The notes beneath the pieces are model-generated. The model was given only the letters and a program-made list of their open reading frames with translations, was not told the DNA's origin and did not search any database. From the NCBI GenBank assembly GCA_037974665.1, contig CM075770.1, positions 632,501 through 696,500 on the forward strand: DNA of 64,000 nt, given 5' to 3'. The stretch is from Ehretia macrophylla (lineage: Eukaryota; Streptophyta; Magnoliopsida; Boraginales; Ehretiaceae). Of this stretch, positions 45,672 through 56,784 are shown piece by piece. The first letter of the stretch is position 1. Each line of letters starts with the position of its first letter. The position numbers were made by a program, and so were the translations under genes.

Positions 45672-46080
45672 AAGGGTCAATACTCAATGTAGCCCATTAT
45701 TTTTAATGTTTATTCTGATTTAGTCTATATTTTTTAAAATATATTTTTTTAGTCCATTATCTTTATTACTTGTTCTGATTTAGTCCATATCTTTCAAAAT
45801 GTACCATTGTAGTCCATCATCTTTATTATTATAATCTATATTAGTCCTCTACTATTTTTTTATCCAAAAAAAAAAATTAATTAGGACAAATATTAAAGAT
45901 ATTGGACTAACATAAATCATAATGATAAAGATAATAGATCAAAATAGTATATTTTAAAAAATATGGACTAAATCGAGGCAAATAATAAATATAGTGGATT
46001 AAAAAAATACATTTTAAAATATATAGACAAAATCAAAACAAATATTAAAGATAGTGGACTAAATTGAGTATTTACCCTTC
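45672..46080. mobile_element. Foldback MITE of ~409 bp with internal tandem modules
   Basis: The two halves are imperfect complements across nearly the whole element. The left end AAGGGTCAATACTCAAT pairs with the right end ATTGAGTATTTACCCTT. Each half is itself built from repeats of about 65 bases containing TTAGTCCA, ATCTTTATTA, GATTTAGTC.ATAT and TTTTAAAATATA. The centre is an A/T-rich loop near 45865-45880. There is no ORF, and the flanks are T/A-rich so no target duplication can be called. Confidence 0.65.
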
Positions 46081-46888
46081 TTTTAATTAAGAATACACAA
46101 CTATGTAATTTTAATTTTTAATAAATACAAAAGAATTTTTTAATATTTTTTTGGGGCCCCGCTGGGCATAATATGAATCCGCCAGTGCATCCTATCCATA
46201 ATCTTATTTGAATTTGATTTTGTGATGGGACAGATTCATAAATTTTTGTCAATAGGTTAATTAATTTTTTAAACTAAAAATACCTTAATATCTATATTTT
46301 CTTTTACGTATTTCTGGATCCGCGGCTGATTTTGTGGAGTCAAAACAATTGTGCCAATTGATGCTTCTGGGGAAGGTAGTTCTACTGGTGTACAAAAATT
46401 TTCAAACTTGCTTTGATACAAAATCAAGCATCAAATCACTTTTCCTCTCTTTATCGCTTGGAATTTGTAACCGTATATCATCAATCAGGTATTTTGTGTC
46501 TACTTTTTTACGAAAGAGGAAAAAAGAAAAGAAAAAGAGCGCTCACTGTGTATCTAATAACTTATTTGATATTTTGTTTGAGATAGTGATTATGAAATAA
46601 TTTATGACAATGATTTTGCTTGTGGGGCTAAATTTTGGGCCTGCACTAAAAATTATATCTGCTTTAGCCATTTGGTTTGGAGATGACATATGTTTATACA
46701 AAAATCTGTACCATGAAGGGTCAAACTCCTCAGAAAATCTAGACTAAACAGGCCTGGGCTATGCCACTACCCTAACTAATATTGAATGATGATGTTATCA
46801 CAGCAGCAGCAGCTGATTTCAAAATCCAGGCTCAAATGATTCTCATAGATAATTATATGTTAGTATATATATATATACATGCTCATAT

Positions 46889-49800
46889 ATGGCTAATTCT
46901 CTTTGTTTAGAGGCTGCTATCTACAGCTCTGCTTTTACGTCTAATTGTCCAGAGACACAGCTGGCGTTGTTGCCATTCCAATCTGTGCGTTGTGCTTCTC
47001 GCAAAATCCACACAAGTATACCCACTACGAGGTTTTCATCACTTCTCGGGTCTAAAGTTTTGGCTGTATCTCCAGGATCGTCCCAAGAAAGTGGCGATGG
47101 CGAAGAGGACAACAACATATTATAGTTTATCAATGGAGTTGCTGAAGACGCCCTTCCTTTGTCTCAGCCTCAGGTAACAAACAATCTTTCGCAGCTTCTG
47201 TCAAGGAAAACATCAAAACTTTTTATTTATTTATTTATTTATTTATTATTTTTCATTTGGGTTATGGGAACTTTGAAATATGTGTGGCTTACTTGAGTTT
47301 TTTGCTCATTATGATGCAGTTAATTTAGTTACTTGCTCTGCTTCTTTGAGCTTCATTTGCCGATATTATTTTAATCCATTTGGTCATCAATGCTGATCCA
47401 TCCTTAAAGCTGAAATTTTGAAATCAAAATCTCTGAAAAAAAAAACCGTATCACTTGTTTCTGTAATCTCCAGGACCATGCCCAGCTTGTCAATTGTCAT
47501 CTCCTCTACATATTAAGTATACAAGATTCTTTAATTGATTAATGTGTATTTCCTTTCTCCTTATTAATCTGTTATAGAGTGTTATGACTAGCATCCCTCA
47601 CAACATTAATAAATAATTACTCCTTCTCCAGACAATATCCCTCACAATTGAGGAAGTTATATATCTCTTTCCATGCTCTATATAGTATATACCTTGAATG
47701 GATATGTCAAATCTTGGCTTTGTTGTGATGGCCTCTCTCATATTCTCAAGGGTGATTCGGATCAGAAACATTCTGCTGAGAAGAACATGGATAAAACTTC
47801 AAATGCCACGACACCTCTTATGGTTTCATATGGAGGCATGGCAGGTGGAGGGACGAGAGCTGGACTCTTTAGAACTCCAATATCTTGGGGAGTACAAAGT
47901 GCAACCTCAGCTCATGGCTTACCTAGACCAGCTAAAGCTGTCCGCAATCTGATGGAACAGGTAATATTTCTCTTCTGCAAACTATGCTCACGGTTGTCAA
48001 TTTTTTAAACACTCGGGACTTGGTTAAATGAATTGCTACAAGTTTTTTCCTACCTTTTCTTCCTGCTAACCACTATTGTTATTTTGTTTCAAGGCTATGT
48101 TTGCTCACCTGTGCACTGTGATGTCACGGATGCACCATCGGCTGGAAGGCTACCCCTTTGGTTCTCTTGTAGACTTTGCTCCAGATTCAATGGGACGTAA
48201 GTTACTCTCATGGTAGACTTTGCTTTTCTTAAGTTCTACGATTATACTGCTAAAAGAGAAGAGCACAATCTGGAATTCCTTTTGTATTTTCTGGAAGGGA
48301 AGTGTTTCAACAAGGACTGTCTGGAATATTGCATTTGTCGGATATATATGTCTCAGTTGAAGGAGGGAACTTTTCATTTCCTCTTTCTGGTTTATCAATA
48401 TGTAGTATTTGACATGTATGTATGTCTGGTAGTTTTGGATTTCTTGGACTTTGTAGTACGGTCTTCTTTTTGCCTGCAGTTAGCAGGTCATATACGTATT
48501 CAATTTGAATAGTTACCAGTTGATGGCTTCATTTGTAATTTATTATACAGTGGAGTTCAGGTCAATTCTCCAACTTTGAAGCAGTTGAAAATTTCACTTT
48601 GTTCTTTTTTTCATTACCAAATATTCCCTCAATATGAAAATAATAAAAAGAAGCGGAGATGCATTTTTAAATTCTCTACCTAAGGTCTTGTACCATGTAC
48701 AGCATCATAACATGTTCCATATTTATTTGCAGATCCAATATCTTCGTTTTCACCATTGGCTATTCACACCCGGAATCTGTTAACTGACCCAAGGTGCACA
48801 CTAGTTGTGCAGGTTAGTACACTTTCTTCTGCAGTCTTTTACGATATTTCAATTAACATTTTTCTTCCTTCAATTTATGGGTTTTATTGACCTCTGTGCA
48901 ATACAGATACCTGGTTGGAGTGGCTTATCAAATGCAAGGGTGACAATCTTCGGTGATGTCTTTCCCCTTCCAGAAGATCAGCAGGTAAGTGCCTCCTCTA
49001 CTTATATGAACAGTATCTTAATACTTTACCAATGATTGGTTATAATTTCATGTTGTCCCTCCCAAATGCCAGCTTGGCTTGGTTACTGATTGGGGGGGTT
49101 CTGTCTTGAAATTAAAGTAGAATAATCCCCCTCATGATTTAGCCTTAACACGAGTGCAATGAGATCTTAAGGGAAAAAAATTATCCTTTTCAATGCCATC
49201 TCTTTCATTTTGACCTATTTGCTCTCTGGACTATAGGTATGACATCTTGGTGCTTCAACTCACATCTTTTCCGATCAGCTGTTATGAATAAATATAAACC
49301 ACATTCTGGAAGGAAATTCAGATCATTCTTCCTATTCCTATAAACCTTTAAAACTTGCATAAAGATTTGGTTCAGTTTATTCGTTGTTGACTTTTTTCTC
49401 AAAGCATAAGGTATGACAGTAATATGTCATTTCTCTTGCCAGGAATGGGCTCACAAGCAATACATAGCAAAGCATCAACAAGGGCCTTCTCAACAGTGGG
49501 GAAACTTCTACTATTTTAGGATGCAAACAATAAGGTTAGTCGTTATGTTACTTCTCTAAAGAAAAAGGTTAGTCATTATGTTTGAATTGGTTAAGCACAA
49601 GTAATGATTAATTTAGACTTGATAATGATGTAAATCTACCTTGGCAATTACAAGTCTATCGATCATGGGAAATTTGTTTTCTCTATTTGTCTAATCCTTC
49701 TTGCTGCAAAGTGTTAGTACTGAAAACAACTCATGCCAAACAAGTTTTTCTGTTTTGTTGTTTTGGAAAACAAAAAAAATTGTTTTCAGAAAAAGTTTCA

Positions 49801-50957
49801 AACAGCCCCTATGATTCAATTCACTAACGCAAGTTATCAGATCACTGATGATTAAGCAGACCCTTCTTCACATATATTTCATCACTTATCTGCAGTTTTT
49901 ATTTGGCTGCCGTCCCAGTTCAATCTCACACTTTTTTCTATCCCACCACTCTTGCCTGATGCATCTGTTTCCTTCTGCATCAGATTTTGCATCTGTTCAA
50001 CCTGTCAGTGTGAAGTTTAAATTAAGCTCGAGGCATTTGGGGCACATCTGATTGGACAAGTGATTTTGATCCACATGTGCAAGATATCGTAACCTAAAAA
50101 GTTATACTTTTCATCATTAAGATGAATGTACAGAGCTCCAGGAAGAAAATATCTTAGATGTAATTCAGATGGCGAGAGCATTTGAGCTTTGAATCTGAGT
50201 AGTGCCATATGTACATACAGTCAATTGTGCATAAGCATTGACATGGTAATGCATAACCTGTGGTTATGTGCAAGTTTTCTCAGTGAATTTATGCCGAGTG
50301 TGTGGTTTACAATTATTGAACTCTTAGCTGAAGAATGTTCTTGGCATTGTTTATTACCAACAGGGATATATATTTCATTGGAGGTTTTGGAACTGTTGCT
50401 TGGGTTGATGTCAAAGAGTATGAGAACCTTCAGGCTGACAAGATTGCCGTTGATGGCGGTGAACATATTCTGAAGGTATGTCTTATACAGTCCTGTCTGT
50501 TAAAAAATAGGATGAGAAGTTTATATTCTAATGTTGGCATATCCAGAGAATAGATAATCCAATGGCTATTGATAGAGCTGATCGGAAGTAAGACGACAAC
50601 CTTTGCTTTATGTCCTTCCATCTTTTGACTTGAGTCAATTTCATCTGTAGGAACTCAATGCAATCTTCTCCAAGCCCTTGAAAGAGCTTTTGTCCCAAGA
50701 AACTGAGGTTGATGATGCTGCTCCTATATCGATAGATAGCAAGGGAACTGGCATACGTGTCCGTCAAGGCGCACAGGTCTCCTACTTGCGGGCTTATGTT
50801 ATTTTTGGCTTCCAATGAGTCTCACCAACTCAAATGTCTAAATTTTTTTGGTCCTCTGCAGTTCAACGTACAGAGAATATCATTTGGGGAAGGGCATTCA
50901 GTCGAAACAGCAGAGGAAGCTAAGGCTGCACTATGGAATCTGATTGATAGAAGTTGA
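46889..50957 (+). CDS. Chloroplast PNPOx/FMN-binding split-barrel family protein, with in-frame stop in exon 1
   Basis: Nine exons join in frame to 394 codons: 46889-47173, 47751-47960, 48094-48196, 48733-48812, 48907-48984, 49443-49534, 50364-50475, 50651-50776, 50862-50957. The N-terminus is Ser-rich and basic like a chloroplast transit peptide. The core (RLEGYPFGSLVDFAPDS, RNLLTDPRCTLVVQ, ARVTIFGDVFPLPEDQQ, FYYFRMQTIRDIYFIGGFG) is a PNPOx-like/HugZ-type flavin or haem split barrel. It is close to Arabidopsis At1g51560/At3g21140 and more distantly to the glutamyl-tRNA-reductase-binding protein. Codon 79 is TAG (47123-47125), with coding sequence continuing in frame after it (FINGVAEDALPLSQPQ to the exon 1 donor). 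Either the allele is null or truncated, or a 60-nt in-frame GT-AG segment (47066-47125) is removed, or there is a sequence error. All other exons look intact. Confidence 0.82.
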
Positions 50958-52103
50958 GTTCACAATTGGTGAGATAAGATTCGCATATCCCATTTACTGG
51001 AGTGATGCGATGCTAGTTAAGGCAACAGAAGTGTGTAAACATTGCACGTTTGAGAAAGCCAGTCAAGGATTTTGTAACATTATGAGGTGTTTAAGAATTT
51101 CTATGCCGAATACTGGGAATAATGACGCGTATCCCCACACCACGTTATAGTCGTGGATGTTTAATTTTATCTCTTTACCTTTCTTTGTACGGTATGAATT
51201 TTGATATATTGAATATCAGACTTATCATGTATATTATATAAGAAGAAAGGATGAAGGCATGATGCGATGTACTATTGCTCGCTAAGATTATTCTCCGAGT
51301 GTTGCTACGTCCACTCCAGTCTCCAGATATGACTTGACGGGAAAATGCTGCAAATATTATTACTTGTTTATTTTTGTTCATCAGTTTGAAGAATTTTTTT
51401 TTAAAAAAAGAAGCCAATGAGAGGTTGGTTTCAAGTATTAAATGGTAGAAAAGTTATAGGGCATTTATGTGGGTTCAGACAAAAGTGGGGGAAGTAAACA
51501 ATTAGTACAAAAGTCACGAGCCATAAGGGGATATATGACAAAACTCACAGCATATATCCATCCTACTTGGAGAGAGCTCATTGGACAGTCGCTCCAAATC
51601 CTTTCGGTTACAATCTATTACTACCAATATATAGTCGTCTATAATAAAGAGGCAAGAAAAAGAAAATGGTTTTGTCGGTTGAATTTGATGGAATTAAGAA
51701 AATGGCTACGAGTATGATTAGTACAACATCTTAAACAGTTAAATTTGACAAAATAAAAAAAGAGGCAAAACATTCAAAGATGAGCCCAGAAATGCCACTC
51801 TCTTTGCTTCAATGAATTGGATCCTAGTCTTGTTGTACTCTAATACCAATTTCTCTTTTTGTCTTCCTCTAAACTGACAGTGGGCTAAAGAAGTAAACAA
51901 AGGCAATTAGAATGTATGTAGTATTGCGATGAAGCGCACATGTTGACAAAACAAGAAGAAGAAGAAAAAAAAACAAAACAAATACTAGTGGTAAAAATGA
52001 AGGAGTGAAAACAAAGCTCTGCCCCAACTTGAACAAGCCAAGAACCAGAACCAGTAGTGGCAATCTAAACAATCAAAATCAGTGGGAAGAGCATATAGGT
52101 CTC
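50958..52103. other. PNPOx 3' region and upstream DNA of the F-box/kelch relic
   Basis: About 1.1 kb, mostly 3'UTR-like and AT-rich. The stretch 51985-52103 could be the former leader of the F-box gene. No other feature was seen. Confidence 0.4.
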
Positions 52104-53732
52104 ATGGCTGAAAGTAGTAGCTCCAGTACTAGTGACATCAATGGATCATCATCACCAATAACTAGAATAGCCCAAGACCATCTATTTTCAATCTTGCTTC
52201 TTTAACCTGTACAATCCATTCTCTGCTTTGCCATGACTTGCAAAAAGTTTCAATCTCTGACATATTCTGACCCTCTTTGGGAGGCCATGTGCAGGAGGGA
52301 CTGGGGCCACTCATCAGTTGATGCACGAGTCATTTGTTTCCCTCTGATTCCAGTCTAAATTAGGTATTTTGTTATTTATTTATTTTTAGGGTGTTTCTGT
52401 TTGCATGAGCAGTAAATAGGTGAAAACGAAAGATTTAAAAAAGAATGTAACATCACCGTAAGAGATGTAATTTTCCCATCCTATTATGTTTTTAACTTAA
52501 CAACTTCAATGACCATGGTAGGTGTTGTCCATACAGCTGATATTTTTGAGAATTAAAGTAGGACTAATGATAAATGAGACTTACTAGACTTCTCTTGGGC
52601 GTCAGACAATGTCATTTGCATCAGTTGGCTGCTTTGTTAAACTAGTTGGGATGAAGTTTTCACGATCACAACAATTTTGCAGCATAAATTTTTATGCTTT
52701 CAAAAGATCAAAACAATTTACACAACAAAAAAGGCATAAACGATTCATAATTTGGTGTCTGGACCATATCCAAATTCTGCATATGTTTGATCAATCTGAA
52801 AAATCATTAGCTAACGTGCAATATATCATCGGAGTGGAGATTCTACATTGATGAAATTGCAACCTGCTTTCTGATAATTCTTCGAAAAACCTCACCTTAT
52901 TCTGATGTTTTCTCCTCTTTACCTTTAGGACGACATCTTGATGACACATGGGTAGCATATATATATATATAGGAAATGACTCAAGGAGCAGGAGGACTTT
53001 TGAAGTGGCAGAAGATTAAATCAGGCATTCCAAGTGGGCGATTTGGCCATTCTTGTGTTGTAATTGGTGATTCTCTCTCATTCTCTTTGGAGGGATCAAC
53101 GACAATGGTGGATCGTGGCGAGAGGTGGTGACTCACCCATCTCCTCCATCTCGCTCAGGACATACATTAACTCATATCGCAAGAAGCCAAACAATTTTGT
53201 TTGGAGGAAGAGGATTGGGATATATGAGGTTCTTGATGATGTCTGACTTTTTGATGTATCTGAAGGTAACTGGAGATGGATACAACTATTTTTTGTAACT
53301 ACAAAATATTATTCCCTATGGATATTCCCTCCCTCCGGTAGGTCAATCGGCCACCCTCATTGTAGGTGGTCGATTACTTAATTCATGGAGGGGAAGATGA
53401 AGATGAAGATGAACATAGGTGCAGGAAAGATGATTTCTGGGTATTGGATATCAGGTCAATACCATCAGCGACAATTTATGCAGCCTATTACTCTCGAGGA
53501 AAAGGAATTGTTAACGGAAGTGTGGAGAAGACTTAAAGCTGAGGGCGATAAACCTAATGCCAGATCATTTCATCGAGCCTGTGTGGATCATTCTGGGCGG
53601 TATATGTACCTCTTCGGTGGAATGGTGGATGGTTTACTACAGTGGCCTACTGAATCATCAGGGTTGAGGTTTGATGGAGAACTCTCTTTCTACCTCAATG
53701 CTAGTTGGGAGTTGTCTGCAGCTTTTATTTGA
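52104..53732 (+). pseudogene. Decayed F-box/kelch-repeat gene (At1g51550-like)
   Basis: The first exon has ATG, an acidic Ser-rich start, then SPITRIAQDHLFSILLL, an F-box beginning. It is cut by TAA at 52203-52205, after which the F-box continues in frame (PVQSILCFAMTCKKFQSL..PLWEAMCRRDWG). After about 600 bases of non-coding sequence, GRHLDDTWVAY (about 52928-52960) and kelch segments follow in different frames. These are LLKWQKIKSGIPSGRFGHSC, then LFGGINDNG joined directly to SWREVVTHPSPPSRSGHTL, RSQTILFGGRGLGY, and VSEGNWRWIQLF after a TGA (53244-53246). Last come VGQSATLIVGGRLL, DDFWVLDIRSIPS and ARSFHRACVDHSGRYMYLFG. Nonsense codons, frameshifts and a missing repeat block show it is dead. 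Functional relatives are predicted SCF-type E3 substrate receptors. Confidence 0.85.
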
Positions 53733-53773
53733 AGCATGAATGAATGAATATATTAGCTCTATGATGAGCCTAT

Positions 53774-54557
53774 TGAGACGGTATGCAAGTCTTGGCACCA
53801 ACAATGCCCACGGCTTAGCCAAGATGTGCCAAGGACGGAACCGAAATGTGCACGAAACGGAGCCAACGTGCACGGTGCGAAAATTGGACGATGGCAAGAG
53901 TAGACCCTTACCCACGTTTCTAGAGTATTCTAGGGTAGTGGAGATAGTTCAGCAAGCCTTGGGGGTGAAATTTGAGCAAAGTGACCAGAATTGAACCCGG
54001 AAGGTTCCAGAAAAATGGCTAAGTATGGAGAAAAATTTGCCCGACAGACTACCCAGACTGCCCGAAACTGTCAAGAATTTTCCAGCTTTGTGCACGGGCT
54101 GGATTTCTGGATTTTTCCAGCATATTTGAGTGTAGATAGCTCTAGAAATTATATTTATACATAGACAAATGTATGGCTAAGATTGCAGCCACTTGGCATA
54201 GATCATAGGCATTGGTTTAAGCCTTGCACATGTATAAATATGAGTATTGAGTAATGAAATGCAAGTTTGCCTTGCCCGTTTTCGTGCATACATTCCAGCC
54301 CTTTTCTTTAGCATATTTTTGAGCTTTCCACAAGCATACAAAATAGTGTTCATCTTGCAAAAGGGTCAGCACCCGTACCCAAGCACCCTTTGCAAGTGTG
54401 TTGTGCATTGGCTAAATATTGGGGTCATCAACCTCTAACACTCTTAAGGTTCGTATTGCGCACTCTGATAACCTCACAGGCACACTTAGTCAGCCCACAG
54501 AGCTTGGTAAGGCAGCACGGAGTAGGGATTTTGTCCTCAATCTCCGACCACATGACA
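53774..54557 (+). repeat. 5' LTR
   Basis: A 784-bp direct repeat of 56785-57586. It contains a TATA-like TATAAATA near 54233, a candidate core promoter for the element, and ends CATGACA just before the primer-binding site. Confidence 0.88.
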
Positions 54558-54559
54558 GG

Positions 54560-54572
54560 TGGTATCAGAGCC
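54560..54572 (+). other. Primer-binding site (initiator tRNA-Met)
   Basis: TGGTATCAGAGCC lies two bases after the 5' LTR. This is the standard plant PBS complementary to the 3' end of initiator tRNA-Met. Confidence 0.85.
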
Positions 54573-54676
54573 AAGGTTGGCTTGGCTCATATTGGTGTGT
54601 TGCTAATTGTTGCAGTTCGTGTGTTGCTCGTGCTCGTTGGTTTCGTTGGGTAGATTTTAGTGTTACTATTGGTGTG

Positions 54677-55804
54677 ATGATGGTTGGAATGGAGGAAGGT
54701 AATGTGTCCCCTGCTACTCAGGCCGTACCTGAAGGACAGGCGGAGAGACGTGCCGAGAGGCAGGCCAGCAGGGACAAGGCCAAAGTCTCACACTCTCGTG
54801 CTAGCTCAGTGGACCAGCTTAGTGCGATTGAGATGCGGTTGGAGCATGTTTCTCAAGCCACACTTGAGAACAGCTTGGTTATTGATGACATTGTTGACCG
54901 AGTACGTGAACTCGAGGACAAGGGTGAGGCCGACATTTCTGAACATGTTGCGGCGTTGGAAAAACGAGGGGATAGCTTAGAGGGCCAACTGCTTGGTACC
55001 CTCAACTTGTTCGCAGATTCTCTAAGGCAGACTATTGATCATTTTCGTGAGGAGTTCACAGCACGCTTGGGTGAACTCAAGGCCAAAGTTGACAAGATCA
55101 AGGCCGATGTTGCTACGTGAAAGGCTGCCATCAGCCATGGTGCAGGCATGGCAGGCCTGTCAGCTCCAACATTGGACGTGCCATGACCCGTTCCCTTCAA
55201 CGGCAGTCAGTGTGCTAAGGAGCTCGACAATTTTCTGTGGAGTTTGAAACAATACTTTGCAGCGGCCTACATTCTGGGTGATGCTACCAGGGTACGCACG
55301 ACGCCCCTTTATCTAATGGATGTGGCTATGTTATGGTGGCGAAGGCGTTCACAGGATATGGAACGAGGCCTTTGCACCATCAACACTTGGGATAAGTTCA
55401 AGCGGGAAATCAAGAGGCAGTTCTACCCCGAGAATGTCGAGAACGAGGCCAGTGGCCAGTTAAGGAGATTGCACCAGCGGGGAAGTATACGGGATTATGT
55501 GAAGGAATTCCTAGAGTTGGTGCTAGAGATCTCGGATTTGTCAGACAAAGAGGCACTCTTCTCGTTCCTTGACGAGTTACAATTGTGGGCAAAACAGGAG
55601 TTGCAACGTCGTGGGGTGCAGGATTTGGCCTCGGCCATTGCTGCTGCCGAGGGCCTGATTGAGTACCAGAGGGGATGCGAGGCATCCCACAAAGGCAAGG
55701 GACAGGGCCCGAGGGATGACAAGGAATCAGGTGGGGGAGAACGTAGCAAGGAAAGGGGCACACCTCTGTCCCACAACGGTGAAGGCTCACCTTCACCCAA
55801 ATGA
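54677..55804 (+). pseudogene. Retrotransposon gag, interrupted by stops
   Basis: One frame runs from ATG 54677 to TGA 55802-55804 and is interrupted by TGA at 55118-55120 and again in DVP*PVPFNG near 55184. The first part is a coiled-coil-like charged region (LEHVSQATLE, VRELEDKGE). The second is a typical retrotransposon gag domain (KELDNFLWSLKQYF, TPLYLMDVAMLWWRRR, WDKFKREIKRQFYPEN, GSIRDYVKEFLELVL). A basic Gly/Lys/Arg-rich tail follows. Downstream, a zinc-knuckle remnant at about 55885-55947 reads YECFLYGSKEHRVAECP, in which the second Cys is Tyr. Gag would form virus-like particles; this copy cannot make the full protein. Confidence 0.85.
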
Positions 55805-55979
55805 AGGGAGAACACACCCCATCCCTCACACAGCGGGGGTAGACAACAAGGTCGGTGGAACAACAGGCCTGGCACACATAGGCCATACAACTATGAGTGC
55901 TTCTTGTATGGGAGTAAGGAGCATCGTGTAGCTGAATGCCCACAGTGAGGCAAATTGGCATCCCTTTTACAACAACAGG

Positions 55980-56750
55980 ATGATTGTCAACCGTCCCAAG
56001 AAGAGGAAGTACATGTGCGTTCACTTCGGTTCCTTGGTGCCATTTAGATCGAAGAGGAGGAAAAGCCAAAGGGGGTCGCCGAAGGGTTCACTTTATGTCC
56101 CCATTAACATTCGGGGCAGAATGTTGAAGGCATTGGTAGACATAGGAGCTACCAACAACTTCGTGGGAGAAGATGTTGCCCGACGGCTTAGATTGAGGGT
56201 TAGTCTGTCAGAAGGTATGATCAATGCAGCCAATGCCAATGTAGTTCCAATCGTGGGCGTTGCTTGTGGGGTGAGCGTGACGGTTGGACGATGGCCAGGT
56301 TGTGTGGATTTTACAATTGTTATGCTAGACGACTATGATGTGGTGCTTGGCCTAGAATGGCTAGACGAGGTATGTGCTATCATAGTTCCGTTTGCAAATT
56401 CCATTGTGGTGACAAGTAGGGAACCCCCTTGTGCCATCCCAATAACGCGAGAGACGAAGGCAGGCACCAAGTCTCTCTTTGCAGTGCAATTGGTTCAAGG
56501 GCAAGTGTGTGGTAAAGGGTCGTACCCCGTCCCAGTGGTAACAAGCAGGCCTATCGAGGGTACTCAACTCCCGTCGTACAGGAAATTGTGTTCGTGGGTA
56601 AAACCTCAGGCAGTGAGGTCCTGTGTCGGCAACCCAGGCGTGCACCCGCAGTCCGAGTCCAGAGCCCAGCGGAGGGGCCAACCTGAGGACGTACGAAGAT
56701 GGAGACCAAGCGGTGCAGCACAGTCCACTGCGTGTTCGTGCGAGCATTGA
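55980..56750 (+). pseudogene. Retropepsin-like aspartic protease remnant
   Basis: This is a 256-codon open frame. The retropepsin core is visible as LYVPINIRGRMLKALVDIGA then TNNFVGEDVARRL, with DYDVVLGLEWL further on, the second typical motif of plant gypsy proteases. The active-site triad reads D-I-G instead of D-T/S-G, so catalysis is probably lost. After about residue 160 the sequence no longer resembles protease, and no reverse-transcriptase motif follows, marking an internal deletion of pol. Confidence 0.8.
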
Positions 56751-56784
56751 CGACGAGGACGATGCCAATTTAGGTGGGGGAGGG

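Larger units (their letters stand above)
44176..46888. other. Intergenic DNA between BBX and the PNPOx-family gene
   Basis: This is AT-rich DNA with two foldback elements, listed separately. Between them, 45360-45600 is less AT-rich but has no sustained ORF. A (TA)n tract at 46865-46876 lies just before the next start codon. No gene was recognised. Confidence 0.5.

Noticed and set aside
44176-46888. LINE 3' tail near 45230-45262 (TTTTGACCC followed by poly(A))
   Set aside because: The pattern resembles the end of plant L1 elements, but no reverse-transcriptase sequence or target duplication is present, and it lies inside the loop of a foldback element.
47066-47125. 60-nt mini-intron in PNPOx exon 1 as the default gene model
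   Set aside because: It would rescue the frame exactly, but it is short, not AT-rich, and reads as an ordinary acidic, Ser-rich coding segment. It is kept only as an alternative in the findings.
53385-53732. 115-codon ORF as an independent gene
   Set aside because: Its second half is the kelch C-terminus of the decayed F-box gene and its first half is an out-of-frame reading of the same relic.
55410-56069. 219-codon minus-strand ORF
   Set aside because: It is antisense to the retrotransposon gag, open because of base composition and with no protein features.
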